Origin: an uncultured Litorivicinus sp.
GTDB taxonomy: Bacteria > Pseudomonadota > Gammaproteobacteria > Pseudomonadales > Litorivicinaceae
Length of the DNA stretch: 37,138 nucleotides
Reading direction: 5' to 3'
NCBI GenBank assembly: GCA_902541775.1
Contig: CACBSE010000009.1
Location: forward strand, 1 to 37,138
The notes under the pieces were generated by a model. The model had not been told where the DNA came from and did not search any database. It saw only the letters and a list, made by a program, of their open reading frames with translations. The stretch's first letter is position 1. The number at the start of each line of letters is the position of its first letter. Below are positions 1 to 7,564 of the stretch, piece by piece. Both the position numbers and the translations under genes were made by a program.

Positions 1-2
1 TT

Positions 3-599
3 GGATGGCTACTGCTGTCACTTGGTGCCACTGCTTCACCGATAAGGAGTCTCGCGAAACTTTTGGAGCCGTATCAGGCGTTTTCAGCAGATTTCCAACA
101 AAGTACGTTGGATTCAAAAGGTGCGTCGATTACCGAGATGACGGGTGCGCTTGCTATCGCCTCGGAGTCGATCTTTCATTGGAAAACGAACCCACCGTTC
201 TCACAGGTCATTGTGGCTGATGGCGAGGTGCTCTGGGTATTTGATAAGGATCTGAATCAGATTCAGGTACGACCGCTTGACGACACACTGGCAGCATCAC
301 CAGCGGCAATCTTAAGTGGTGATCTCGATGTCTTGGGTTCTCGTTTCCAAGTTACAGAAGAACGGTCGGGAACTATCGCGGTATACACTCTGGAGCCCAG
401 AGCAACTTATGAAGTGACTCGGCAAATCATGTTGCGATTCGATGGGACCCGATTGCTGGAGTTATCGATCGAGGATGCGCTTGGTAATCGATCGCTTGTA
501 TCGCTGACGGACGTAAAATACGGCAAGCCGGCCGATGCTCTATTCCAATTCACACCGCCTAAAGGTGCTGATGTGATTTATGCGTTGGGCGATCAGTAG
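3..599 (+). CDS. lolA: Outer-membrane lipoprotein carrier protein LolA (5' truncated by window edge)
   Basis: LolA is the periplasmic chaperone that takes lipoproteins from the LolCDE transporter to LolB at the outer membrane. The reading frame is open from base 3, where a hydrophobic stretch (WLLLSLGATA) looks like the end of a signal peptide, so the true start lies upstream of the window; the Met at base 63 is internal. The mature part begins FSADFQQ and continues with FHWKTNPP and VIVADGEVLWVFDKDL, the usual LolA pattern of a half-barrel with a W-x-Y/F-D-x-x-L strand. The C-terminal part (SLTDVKYGKPADALFQFTPP) matches the family end. serS follows 134 bp downstream on the same strand. Function is inferred from family resemblance, which is strong. 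Confidence 0.9.
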   Translation, partial: GWLLLSLGATASPIRSLAKLLEPYQAFSADFQQSTLDSKGASITEMTGALAIASESIFHWKTNPPFSQVIVADGEVLWVFDKDLNQIQVRPLDDTLAASPAAILSGDLDVLGSRFQVTEERSGTIAVYTLEPRATYEVTRQIMLRFDGTRLLELSIEDALGNRSLVSLTDVKYGKPADALFQFTPPKGADVIYALGDQ

Positions 600-733
600 T
601 TGTGGTCAAAGATAAGGGGCGATTGACCAAGGCTGAGCTCGATCGCCGAGCGGGTGTTCTGGTATGCTTACCGGTTTAATTGATCCCTTTAGTTACTGGC
701 CGATGATTCGGTTTCTAAGGAATATATTCACTC

Positions 734-2029
734 ATGCTTGATCCCAAACTTCTTCGTCAAGATCTCGAGTCAGTTGTTGCGCTACTCGCCCGGAAAGGCG
801 TTGTTTTTGACGTATCGGGATATCAGGCACTGGAAACCAAGCGCAAGTCGCTGCAGCTTGAGACCGAATCTTTGCAAAACAAGCGGAAGGATGGATCCAA
901 GGCTGTTGGTTTGTTGATAAAAGATGGTAAGAAGGAAGAGGCGGAGACTCTAAAGGCTGAGATTGCAGGCATCGGTGCCGAGTTGGCGGCGATCGAGTCA
1001 CAGTTTCATGAGGTACAAGCTGGGCTTGACCGAATTCTCATGGAAACGCCGAACCTACCAGATGCCAGTGTTCCAGAAGGGACCAGTGAAGACGATAACA
1101 TTGAAGTCTCTGTGGTTGGGCAAAAGCCAGAATTTGGATTCGCTGTTCGCGACCATATTGAGATTGGCGAATTGTTTTCAGGCCTCGATTTTGACCGCGC
1201 GGCGCTACTTTCCGGTAGCCGATTTGTTACGATTCATGGTGACTTCGCCAAGTTACATCGCGCGTTAATCCAATACATGTTGGATTTACACACAGAACAG
1301 CATGGTTATGCGGAGACCTATGTCCCCTTGCTGGTGGATGGATCGATTCTCGAAGGTACCGGGCAGTTGCCCAAATTCAAAGATGACTTGTTCAGAATTG
1401 CTCCAGAAGATGGCGGCGGCCGTGAGCGCTATTTGATTCCAACGGCCGAAGTGCCACTGACCAATCTTGTCCGTGACTCAATCGTCGACGCCTCATCGCT
1501 GCCACTGCAGTATGTCGCGCATACTCCTTGTTTCCGTGCTGAGGCTGGCTCGTATGGGCGAGATGTGCGTGGTATGTTCCGTCAGCATCAGTTCGATAAG
1601 GTGGAGTTGGTATGGATCACGCATCCGAATAAGAGCTGGGAAGCCTTTGAAGCTTTGCGCGCACACGCCGAGGCGGTTTTGAAAGGCTTAGATCTGCATT
1701 ACCGAGTGGTTGATCTATGTGGTGGTGATCTTGGGTTTTCGGCAGCAAAAACCTATGATCTTGAGGTGTGGTTGCCAGGCCACGATCAGTTCCGGGAGAT
1801 TAGCTCGTGCTCGAACTGTTTGGATTTCCAGTCACGTCGGATGCAAGCACGATTCAGAAACGAAAACAGTAAATCTGAGCTTGTCCATACTCTCAACGGT
1901 TCCGGTGTTGCGATCGGGCGTTGTCTGATTGCAGTCGTTGAAAACTATCAAAATGACGATGGCTCGATTACGGTACCTGACGCACTGAAGCCTTACATCA
2001 AGGTGGATCGCCTGACGCCGAAACTATAG
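734..2029 (+). CDS. serS: Serine--tRNA ligase
   Basis: Cytoplasmic class II aminoacyl-tRNA synthetase that charges tRNA-Ser with serine. At 431 residues it has the normal bacterial length. The start MLDPKLLRQD is the canonical SerRS beginning, although the best ribosome-binding site (AAGG at 717-720) is about 13 bases away, which is long. Residues about 30-110 form the tRNA-binding helical hairpin, rich in Glu, Lys and Gln. The catalytic domain shows motif 2 (CFRAEAGSYGRDVRGMFRQH) and motif 3 (GSGVAIGRCLIAVVENYQ). The gene ends convergently with tusE; the two stop codons share the palindrome CTATAG. A tRNA-Ser gene lies 3.3 kb downstream. No odd substitutions were seen in the active-site motifs. 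Confidence 0.98.
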   Translation: MLDPKLLRQDLESVVALLARKGVVFDVSGYQALETKRKSLQLETESLQNKRKDGSKAVGLLIKDGKKEEAETLKAEIAGIGAELAAIESQFHEVQAGLDRILMETPNLPDASVPEGTSEDDNIEVSVVGQKPEFGFAVRDHIEIGELFSGLDFDRAALLSGSRFVTIHGDFAKLHRALIQYMLDLHTEQHGYAETYVPLLVDGSILEGTGQLPKFKDDLFRIAPEDGGGRERYLIPTAEVPLTNLVRDSIVDASSLPLQYVAHTPCFRAEAGSYGRDVRGMFRQHQFDKVELVWITHPNKSWEAFEALRAHAEAVLKGLDLHYRVVDLCGGDLGFSAAKTYDLEVWLPGHDQFREISSCSNCLDFQSRRMQARFRNENSKSELVHTLNGSGVAIGRCLIAVVENYQNDDGSITVPDALKPYIKVDRLTPKL

Positions 2030-2335
2030 GCATTTGGTTGGTTTTGGGAGGCCAGACACACGGGCGAGTTGTTTAGCTGGACTCACTGGGAACAGTCGAT
2101 GCAAATAGATACTATTCCCTTTGTTTGGACCGATCTCGAGTTTGATCCACTTAACCAGGGGACGCATCGCTGGTGCGTGGTCGAACTCGTCATAGTATCT
2201 ACGGACCAATTCAATTAATTCCCAATGCGCAGGACTGAGGTCGATTGACTCAAGGGCTGCAAGTTCCTGTGCGATTGATTCATTCCAATCACCAATATTG
2301 TCTAAATAGCCATCGGTATCGAGTTGGAGCGACAT
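2024..2335 (-). CDS. tusE: Sulfurtransferase TusE (DsrC family)
   Basis: TusE takes the persulfide sulfur from the TusBCD complex and hands it to MnmA for 2-thiolation of U34 in tRNA. This 103-residue protein begins MSLQLDTDGYL, which fits the family start; the open frame extends 37 codons further but that part runs through tusB. The body has the DsrC signature region (LSPAHWELIELVRRYY) and ends GLPKPTKCL, placing the essential swinging-arm cysteine next to last, as in E. coli TusE. It is the last gene of tusD-tusC-tusB-tusE, starting one base after tusB ends. Because the extra DsrC cysteine is absent, it should act in tRNA thiolation rather than dissimilatory sulfur oxidation; that is an inference. 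Confidence 0.95.
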   Translation of the reverse strand: MSLQLDTDGYLDNIGDWNESIAQELAALESIDLSPAHWELIELVRRYYDEFDHAPAMRPLVKWIKLEIGPNKGNSIYLHRLFPVSPAKQLARVSGLPKPTKCL

Positions 2336-2336
2336 G

Positions 2337-2579
2337 TTAACTCCACGTGCGACAAGTTGATGTTTCAAGAAGATCGATCCACCCATCAGGCGTAATCGTG
2401 TCGATCGCGGCATGCGGGAAGAGCGCTTGATCATCAGCAAAGGCAAGCACCTGGCATGGCAATTTATCGAGCTCGTGGACAGCGTTCATCGCGTCACCAG
2501 CAACGATTACTATATCGTCTGGGGTAAGCCAATCAGTGGCGTCGTGAAGCGCATTCATTGAGGTCACTAGATGGATCAT
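2337..2579 (-). CDS. tusB: Sulfurtransferase complex subunit TusB (DsrH family)
   Basis: Small DsrH-family subunit of the TusBCD heterohexamer, which relays sulfur from TusA to TusE for 2-thiouridine synthesis. At 80 residues it is slightly shorter than E. coli TusB (about 95). It starts MIHLVTSMNAL and contains the WLTPDDIVIVAGDAMNAV segment typical of the family, where the cell usually reads a short Rossmann-like core. Its start codon overlaps the tusC stop region at 2579, and tusE starts right after it, so translation is probably coupled. The identity rests partly on the unmistakable tusC, tusD and tusE neighbours, since TusB proteins are the least conserved of the set. Confidence 0.88.
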   Translation of the reverse strand: MIHLVTSMNALHDATDWLTPDDIVIVAGDAMNAVHELDKLPCQVLAFADDQALFPHAAIDTITPDGWIDLLETSTCRTWS

Positions 2580-2929
2580 TAGGCCTCCAATACGACGTCA
2601 CTTATATTGAGGCGATCCAGGATCTTGTCGCGCTTGCAGAGTTTTCCCGGAAAATGATCGCTGACCTTAATACCTCGTTCTTTGCAGCTATTCTCGTCAA
2701 TCAAGACGTTGTCGATGTCATACAATGGCAGACTTTTGAGCTTTCCACTCAGTTCTAGTGGGCTGTTATCCGGCATAGTCGGCAGAGACGCCCAAAATAC
2801 ACCCGCATTTTGTAAGATGACGGAGACAGGACACTCGAAAGTCGCAAGTACTAGAGCCATGTCGAGCATTTCGCGCGTTCCTAGGGATTCGGTTGGTCCT
2901 GAACGGATAACTAGGGTGACGGACTTCAT
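2579..2929 (-). CDS. tusC: Sulfurtransferase complex subunit TusC (DsrF family)
   Basis: DsrF-family subunit of the cytoplasmic TusBCD sulfur-relay complex. The 116-residue product begins MKSVTLVIRSGPTESLGTRE, resembling the TusC N-terminus with a beta strand followed by a loop and helix that brings ALVLATFECPVSVIL. The middle (PLYDIDNVLIDENSCKERGI) matches the family region in which a short Asp-rich strand precedes the last helices. It overlaps tusD by four bases (ATGA type) and abuts tusB, which indicates an operon with coupled translation. No defects were seen. Confidence 0.93.
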   Translation of the reverse strand: MKSVTLVIRSGPTESLGTREMLDMALVLATFECPVSVILQNAGVFWASLPTMPDNSPLELSGKLKSLPLYDIDNVLIDENSCKERGIKVSDHFPGKLCKRDKILDRLNISDVVLEA

Positions 2930-3282
2930 CGAAATTGAACCACTCGGTCAGCTGACTGAACTTGCTCAGTCCATTCTCCAAGTCCCCCGAGTCGAATGCC
3001 ATCAATAAGTAATTCCTCACGGATCCCGCGCCTTTCTGCAGCTGTGATGCAAGCGACGACATCACATGACTCGAGGGTGGTCAGTTCTGCAAGGCGTCTT
3101 GAGGGGTCTGTCTCACCTTGTGGTACGTCGCGAGTCTTATCCGCAAATAAGACTCCGTCTTCGTACAAAAAGCAGAAGACCGCGTGTCCTCTGGATAACG
3201 CGGCCTTCAGTGTCTCAAGGGCTCTTAGAGGCAGCGTTCCACGCTCTGGGGACACTGCCAGCAAGATGGCAAACTGTTTCAC
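2926..3282 (-). CDS. tusD: Sulfurtransferase complex subunit TusD (DsrE family)
   Basis: DsrE-family catalytic subunit of TusBCD; its cysteine carries the persulfide passed to TusE. The 118-residue product shows the N-terminal strand FAILLAVSPE, the FCFLYEDGVLFA strand-turn and, near residue 75-85, SCDVVACITAAERRG, where the Cys before TAAERRG is at the position of the active Cys of E. coli TusD. The end GLGEWTEQVQSADRVVQFR is the usual TusD C-terminus. It is first of four tus genes and its start codon overlaps the stop of the BI-1 gene, so all five may be one transcript. Confidence 0.95.
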   Translation of the reverse strand: MKQFAILLAVSPERGTLPLRALETLKAALSRGHAVFCFLYEDGVLFADKTRDVPQGETDPSRRLAELTTLESCDVVACITAAERRGIREELLIDGIRLGGLGEWTEQVQSADRVVQFR

Positions 3283-3953
3283 TCGTCGCCAGAAAAGACG
3301 CCCAGTAGCGCAAGTAAATTCGTAAACAGCAGATATATATCGACATAAAGAGCGACGGTCGCCATCACGTAGTTCGTCTCACCACCATGAATAATTCGGC
3401 TTGTGTCGAATAAAATATAGCCAGCTGCCAATAACACCAACATCGCGCTGAGCGCGAGGCTTAAGGCTGGAACCTGGAAGAAAATCAGGCCAATTGACGC
3501 AAGTAGCGCGATGATTAGACCTGTGAACAAGAAACCACCCATAAAGCTAAAGTCTTTTCTGGTCGTCAGAACATAAGCCGAGAGTGACAAAAAGACTGCG
3601 GCAGTGCCGAAGAGGGCGTTACCCACAATCGACGCACCACCAGGGGCCTGCAGGTAATAAGAAATCATCGGTCCGAGAGTCCAGCCCATGAAACCGGTGA
3701 ATGCAAACACCAGTGGCAACGCCCAGACGCTGTTCCGCATCGCTTGTAGGGCGAACAGCAGACCGATCATTCCGCCTAGTGACAAAAGCCAATGCATCGG
3801 CGGTGCTTGAGTCGAGACAGCCAACGCGGTCATCCCTGCGCTGAAGAATAAAGTCATTGAGAGCAACATGTAGGTGTTGCGCAATACCTTGCTGGCTGAC
3901 TCTGAAGCTCCGTATCCAGCCGTCGCTGTGGCTTGAGTAATGCGATCACTCAT
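3279..3953 (-). CDS. Bax inhibitor-1/YccA family integral membrane protein
   Basis: A 224-residue inner-membrane protein of the BI-1/YccA family, proposed to be a pH-sensitive cation (calcium) leak channel; E. coli YccA modulates FtsH proteolysis. The start MSDRITQATATAGYG was chosen because the soluble Gln/Thr-rich head directly before the first membrane helix is the family pattern; 50 upstream codons in frame do not look like protein. Seven hydrophobic segments follow, including GFMGWTLGPMISYYL and the last segment TVALYVDIYLLFTNLLALLG with the conserved Asp in LYVDI. It overlaps tusD by four bases. In many Gammaproteobacteria a BI-1 gene neighbours tus genes, which supports the call. Confidence 0.93.
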   Translation of the reverse strand: MSDRITQATATAGYGASESASKVLRNTYMLLSMTLFFSAGMTALAVSTQAPPMHWLLSLGGMIGLLFALQAMRNSVWALPLVFAFTGFMGWTLGPMISYYLQAPGGASIVGNALFGTAAVFLSLSAYVLTTRKDFSFMGGFLFTGLIIALLASIGLIFFQVPALSLALSAMLVLLAAGYILFDTSRIIHGGETNYVMATVALYVDIYLLFTNLLALLGVFSGDE

Positions 3954-4208
3954 CGAAAGATCTCCTATATCTGATTGAGCACCGAATGTACTCAACTTTC
4001 GTATGATGCAGTATGTATAGTAATGTTTCTTGCACATCTTGCAAGACCCTTGGAAGCCGTTTATTTCAATCGATTGAGTCGAAAATACAAATGATCGTTT
4101 CAATTTGTGCGAGACCCTTTTGTTTGATAACTGAACAGGAAATAATTACCGATAGATGTGATCGTTCTGTTGGAAAATTCTTCTAAGCTCTGCGTTCGGA
4201 GACATTTC

Positions 4209-4778
4209 ATGAAAGGTTATTCACAGATCGCGGCGCTGTTGGAGAAAGGGACCTCGATATTTTTGCTTTTATTCGGAGCCACCATAGTCATGTTGATGCC
4301 GGGCCTCATATTTGTTTTGCTATCACAAATTGGTGTTTTGGTGAAATTATCAGCCGCTGTAGGTTTGATTTTCGATTCAGCAGGCTCGCTTGAAACCATC
4401 TTTATTCTTCTATGGAAGCTCATTGATTTAGCATTGATCGCAGTCCTTCTTACGATCATCGCATTATCGTCGTATCAGGGCCCGTTGATGATATCGATCA
4501 TCTTGGGACAATGGGCTAGGAAGCGTCGCGCAGAATTCAGAAGCTTGGCATGATGCGCTCACAGCGCATGAACGGTAAGCTCATATCAACGGTGGTCGGA
4601 TTGTCTTCCATTGCGCTACTCAGCATAGCAATTCAGATTACAGAGGCTTACAAGAACAGATTTGGGATGCAGACGTTTCGACTAGGGACTGGGGTTCCTG
4701 CAAGAATCGCGTGTTTTTCTTGCGACCAGCCTCACCATGGCGTTCATGGAGAGGACTGGTGTTAAAGGAAGTGAATAA
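4209..4778 (+). pseudogene. Frameshifted YqhA/UPF0114-like membrane protein gene
   Basis: Three reading-frame pieces together resemble one YqhA-type protein. Piece one (4209-4553) starts at an ATG with a GGAGA site seven bases upstream and contains the segment LIDLALIAVLLTIIALSSYQ, like the YqhA helix [20 protein letters not shown]. Piece two, in another frame from 4550 (ATGA overlap), holds GKLISTVVGLSSIALL, like KNKVAASIVAISSIHLL of YqhA. Piece three, back in the first frame from about 4692 to the TAA at 4776, reads VFLATSLTMAFMERTG, like the last helix HLTFVLSAFVMGYLDR. Two compensating shifts fit; the second could be one extra G in the GGGG run at 4691-4694. Alternatives are sequencing errors or two short real proteins. 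The family match is from memory. Confidence 0.5.
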
Positions 4779-4779
4779 T

Positions 4780-5205
4780 TTAAAGAGACTCGACGTAGGC
4801 GCCAATGTTTGCCATGTCGTCAGCACTTAAAGCAGCGGACTGGCCCCACATCAGTGCACTCTGAGCGCCTCGAGTCTCACCATTTTGATACTGCGTGAGC
4901 ATCGATACGATCGCGTCTTTGGTGGCTCCCTGAAGTTTTGGTCCGACACCGCCTTCCCCATTCAAGCCGTGGCAACCAGCGCAGGCTGCGTAGATTTTCT
5001 TACCGAGATCAACGGGGCTAGCCGCCGCCAGCATTGCCGCTTCAGCTTCAAGACGCTTCGCGTTTTCCACTTTATACGCTTCGTAGCATTCACCCACACA
5101 CATTCCGACTGGTGGGTGATCGGTTTCCCAAGAGATAGAGCGTGCGCCTACGAGAAGGACCGTGGCTCCGAGAAACACAGGAACGATAATTTTCGCATTG
5201 CTCAC
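4780..5205 (-). CDS. Small c-type cytochrome with N-terminal membrane anchor/signal
   Basis: A 141-residue monoheme cytochrome c, likely exported by Sec and matured in the periplasm. The start is GTG at 5203-5205, with AAAAGGAGT just upstream. Residues about 5-22 form a signal or anchor helix (IIVPVFLGATVLLVGA). The heme site is CAGCH (Cys75, Cys78, His79), followed by GLNGEGGVGPKLQG typical of class I cytochromes; Met119 in ALMWGQSA is the probable distal ligand. An extra CVGEC motif (Cys36 and Cys40) sits between the anchor and a charged helix and is unusual. The gene is divergent from tRNA-Ser and its 3' end lies two bases from the end of the broken YqhA-like gene. Electron partner is unknown. 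Confidence 0.9.
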   Translation of the reverse strand: MSNAKIIVPVFLGATVLLVGARSISWETDHPPVGMCVGECYEAYKVENAKRLEAEAAMLAAASPVDLGKKIYAACAGCHGLNGEGGVGPKLQGATKDAIVSMLTQYQNGETRGAQSALMWGQSAALSADDMANIGAYVESL

Positions 5206-5296
5206 AAATAACTCCTTTTCTGTGACCTGAATCGAAAGGTAGTCGCAATGATAAAGCCTTTCATGCGTGCGTCAAACGTCAGTTCGACTTTTTGTG

Positions 5297-5336
5297 GGAT
5301 TCAACTGTTGAATCCATGTTATCAATCACCTACTAT
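5297..5336 (+). promoter_or_regulatory. Predicted sigma-70 promoter of tRNA-Ser with overlapping palindrome
   Basis: TTGAAT (5308-5313) and TACTAT (5331-5336) are separated by 17 bases and would start transcription about 20 bases before the tRNA. The bases after the -10 are GC-rich (GCGCCTCC), as in stringently controlled stable-RNA promoters. A perfect 19-base palindrome, GGATTCAACTGTTGAATCC (5297-5315), covers the -35 element and could be an operator. Confidence 0.5.
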
Positions 5337-5364
5337 GCGCCTCCACGGCGCGTATGCGATCTGA

Positions 5365-5455
5365 GGAGAGGTGGCAGAGCGGTTGAATGCACCGGTCTTG
5401 AAAACCGGCATAGGTTAATAGCCTATCCAGGGTTCGAATCCCTGCCTCTCCGCCA
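5365..5455 (+). tRNA. tRNA-Ser(UGA)
   Basis: The acceptor stem GGAGAGG pairs with CCTCTCC at 5445-5451, followed by discriminator G and an encoded CCA (5453-5455). The anticodon loop is CTTGAAA with anticodon TGA (5399-5401), closed by CCGGT/ACCGG. A long variable arm (CATAGG...CCTATC, about 5409-5427) marks a class II tRNA, and the T arm reads CAGGGTTCGAATCCCTG. UGA anticodon reads UCN serine codons. It sits at the junction between the conserved core genes and the accessory region. Confidence 0.97.
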
Positions 5456-5751
5456 ATCTAATAATTTCCAATTATTTTAATATTTTATAATCAGCATTAC
5501 TCTTCTAAAGCAGGATTTTGTATCAAATTCCCCTGCTCCTATTGAAAACCCACCGGGAGACGTCGAGTAAGCTTTAAAGAATTTTTAGTAACTAGTGAGA
5601 CTTGCAAAAGCGTCAACTCCCAGATCGCATCTGAGTCAAGTTATTAAGCTTTGATCCCATTGTTGTAACGTAGAGTTATTTAGGTTAATTGCTTAAGCAG
5701 ATTAATCAGTTCCAGATCATTTAATGATTCTTTACTAAGAAGGTGAATGTA
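5456..5751. other. AT-rich non-coding stretch after tRNA-Ser
   Basis: No gene is supported here. A 7-base perfect AT-only inverted repeat (AATAATT, loop TCC, AATTATT; 5460-5476) directly follows the tRNA and could help end its transcript, but it is weak. The stretch is clearly richer in A and T than the flanking genes. The ribosome-binding site AAGAAGG of the next gene lies at 5737-5743. Confidence 0.5.
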
Positions 5752-6342
5752 GTGACAGATGCTTTGCGAGAAACGAAAAAAAAATTTACCCGAGGTGTAA
5801 CGATAGCACTTTATCCGTTCGGATTGTGGTTGAGTACCCCTGAGTATTCGTATTCTTCGGAGCTAGACCTGTTGAGCCTGAGTTTCCGTACAAGAATCTC
5901 GGATGAGACTGTCCTCGGGAACGATGCACCCGAGTTTTTCACAGAGTCGAATATCGCTGCAAATTTTAGATTACCGTGGCAGAGCTATACCTCTTCAGGT
6001 TGGGGTTGGGGTACACGTCTGATGACGAGTGCAGGGGTTTTGCGAGGTGCGAACAAAAAAGCGCTCACCGTTTCCGCCATTCCAGAATTAACGTTCGGAA
6101 GTGAAGATGGGCGCTACACTCTGGATCTAGGAATTGGAGGTGCGGTATTCAGCAGATACAAGTTCGGGGTACAAGATTTTGGTGGATATTTTCAGTTTGC
6201 TTTGACCTTCGGCGGCAGTGTGCCAGTCAATGAAAGCCAGGGCATAGGCTACCGATTTTTTCATTACTCTGATGCAGGCGGTTACGGTCCTCACACAACG
6301 GGTGCAGACTTTCACATGATTGAGTTTGTTCATAGATTTTGA
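5752..6342 (+). CDS. PagL-like lipid A 3-O-deacylase (acyloxyacyl hydrolase family)
   Basis: Predicted outer-membrane beta-barrel that would remove the 3-O acyl chain of lipid A. A GTG start at 5752 is chosen because AAGAAGG lies eight bases upstream; GTG at 5743 in the same frame overlaps that site. The N-terminus (KKKFTRGVTIALYPFGLWLS) looks like a signal peptide. Alternating hydrophobic strands follow, and the C-terminal region has GYRFFHYSDAGGYGPHTTG with a terminal HRF. This matches the PagL pattern R-x-x-H-x-S-N-A-G with a final aromatic strand; His and Ser in HYS would be the catalytic pair, with Asp instead of the usual Asn next to it. The length, 196 residues, is near the family norm. 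Confidence 0.72.
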   Translation: MTDALRETKKKFTRGVTIALYPFGLWLSTPEYSYSSELDLLSLSFRTRISDETVLGNDAPEFFTESNIAANFRLPWQSYTSSGWGWGTRLMTSAGVLRGANKKALTVSAIPELTFGSEDGRYTLDLGIGGAVFSRYKFGVQDFGGYFQFALTFGGSVPVNESQGIGYRFFHYSDAGGYGPHTTGADFHMIEFVHRF

Positions 6343-6442
6343 AATCTGAAGTTAGACTTTCAATGGTACCGATTTGATATCTTGATGTAGTCAATTTTGT
6401 TTAAGTACAATGAGGAATAATAGAAAAGTAAGGAACTCTGTC

Positions 6443-7564
6443 ATGGGTTCATTTAGAACTTCACTTCTTGTGGTGCTGTCTTGCACTGTGATGTCTATTC
6501 AGGCGGATGTCGACAAGCGGTTTTATAAAAAACGGACTATGGGTCTGGATCTTCAAGTAAGGGATGGACTCGGACCTACTCCCGTAAATTCCTTTGAACC
6601 TGTGAACACAAAACCTCTTAAGAAAGGAAAAAAGAAAGATTTAAAAAAATATTTTGATTTCCCGGAAAATATGAGTGCCGTCGTTCTTAAAGACGGGAAA
6701 CTTGTCTACGAACGTTATAACGAAAAACGTGGATTCGATGACAAGTTTTTAGCTCACGGAATGTCCATGACTAAAACCGCAGTGGGTTTGGTTATTGGCC
6801 ACTTACTCTGTGATGAGAAAATCAGTTCTTTAGAGGACACTATGGGCAAGTATTCTAATGGGCTTGCTGGTTCCGTCTACAAAGACGTGACTATTAAAAA
6901 TGCTCTGCGAATGGCCAGCGGTGTTAATGAAAACAGAAATAACGAACAAGGGTTTAATCAGACTTTACGTAACCGGTTCCAAGATGGATCAAATGATCAG
7001 CTTCAGGTGATTCAAAGCGTCAAAACTAAGTATTCAGATCAAGGCAAAGACTCTAGGTATCACACGCTTGATGTGACTGCCGCTGCAGTTTTGGTCAAAG
7101 ATCTTACTGGTAAATCGGTTGATGCGATTTTTTATGACAAGATCTTTAGCCAAATAGGTCCAGAAGACAAGATGGTCTGGTGGGCTGACAAAAACGGCTA
7201 TTCATTAGGGATGGCCGGACTTTACATGACCACTAGAGATTGGGCCAGGCTAGGCCAATATATGGTCAATGAAATGCAGGCTGATTCCTGTATCGGAAAG
7301 TATCTAAAGGATGGGCTAGATAATGCGATCAAAACGACGGCTCGGGATTATCAGAAGTATGGCTATTTCTTTTGGGTCTCCAAGATTGGAGGGAAACAGG
7401 TAATTGTTCTGACTGGCAAGGGCGGACAAGTAATGATTCCAAATCATCACAATAACAGTGTAGCCATTGTGATCTCAGCCTCTAATTTCAAATACAAAAA
7501 GAAAGATCTACTAAAAGAGGTTATGCCAAGCGTTACTAAGAAATTTGGAAAGATGGGATTTTGA
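6443..7564 (+). CDS. Exported serine hydrolase, class C beta-lactamase fold
   Basis: A 373-residue protein of the beta-lactamase/penicillin-binding-protein-like hydrolase family (as in 6-aminohexanoate-oligomer hydrolases and esterases). ATG at 6443 has AAGGA eight bases upstream and is followed by a good signal peptide (SLLVVLSCTVMSIQA). The catalytic SxxK is Ser108-Met-Thr-Lys111 (HGMSMTKTAVG). The Tyr motif is YHT in SRYHTLDVTAAA, and the third motif KGG occurs in VLTGKGGQVM. A very Lys-rich segment (KPLKKGKKKDLKKYF) follows the signal and may bind an anionic surface. Substrate is unknown; it could be an amide, ester or peptidoglycan fragment. The adjacent PagL-like gene suggests an envelope role, but they may not be co-transcribed. 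Confidence 0.85.
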   Translation: MGSFRTSLLVVLSCTVMSIQADVDKRFYKKRTMGLDLQVRDGLGPTPVNSFEPVNTKPLKKGKKKDLKKYFDFPENMSAVVLKDGKLVYERYNEKRGFDDKFLAHGMSMTKTAVGLVIGHLLCDEKISSLEDTMGKYSNGLAGSVYKDVTIKNALRMASGVNENRNNEQGFNQTLRNRFQDGSNDQLQVIQSVKTKYSDQGKDSRYHTLDVTAAAVLVKDLTGKSVDAIFYDKIFSQIGPEDKMVWWADKNGYSLGMAGLYMTTRDWARLGQYMVNEMQADSCIGKYLKDGLDNAIKTTARDYQKYGYFFWVSKIGGKQVIVLTGKGGQVMIPNHHNNSVAIVISASNFKYKKKDLLKEVMPSVTKKFGKMGF

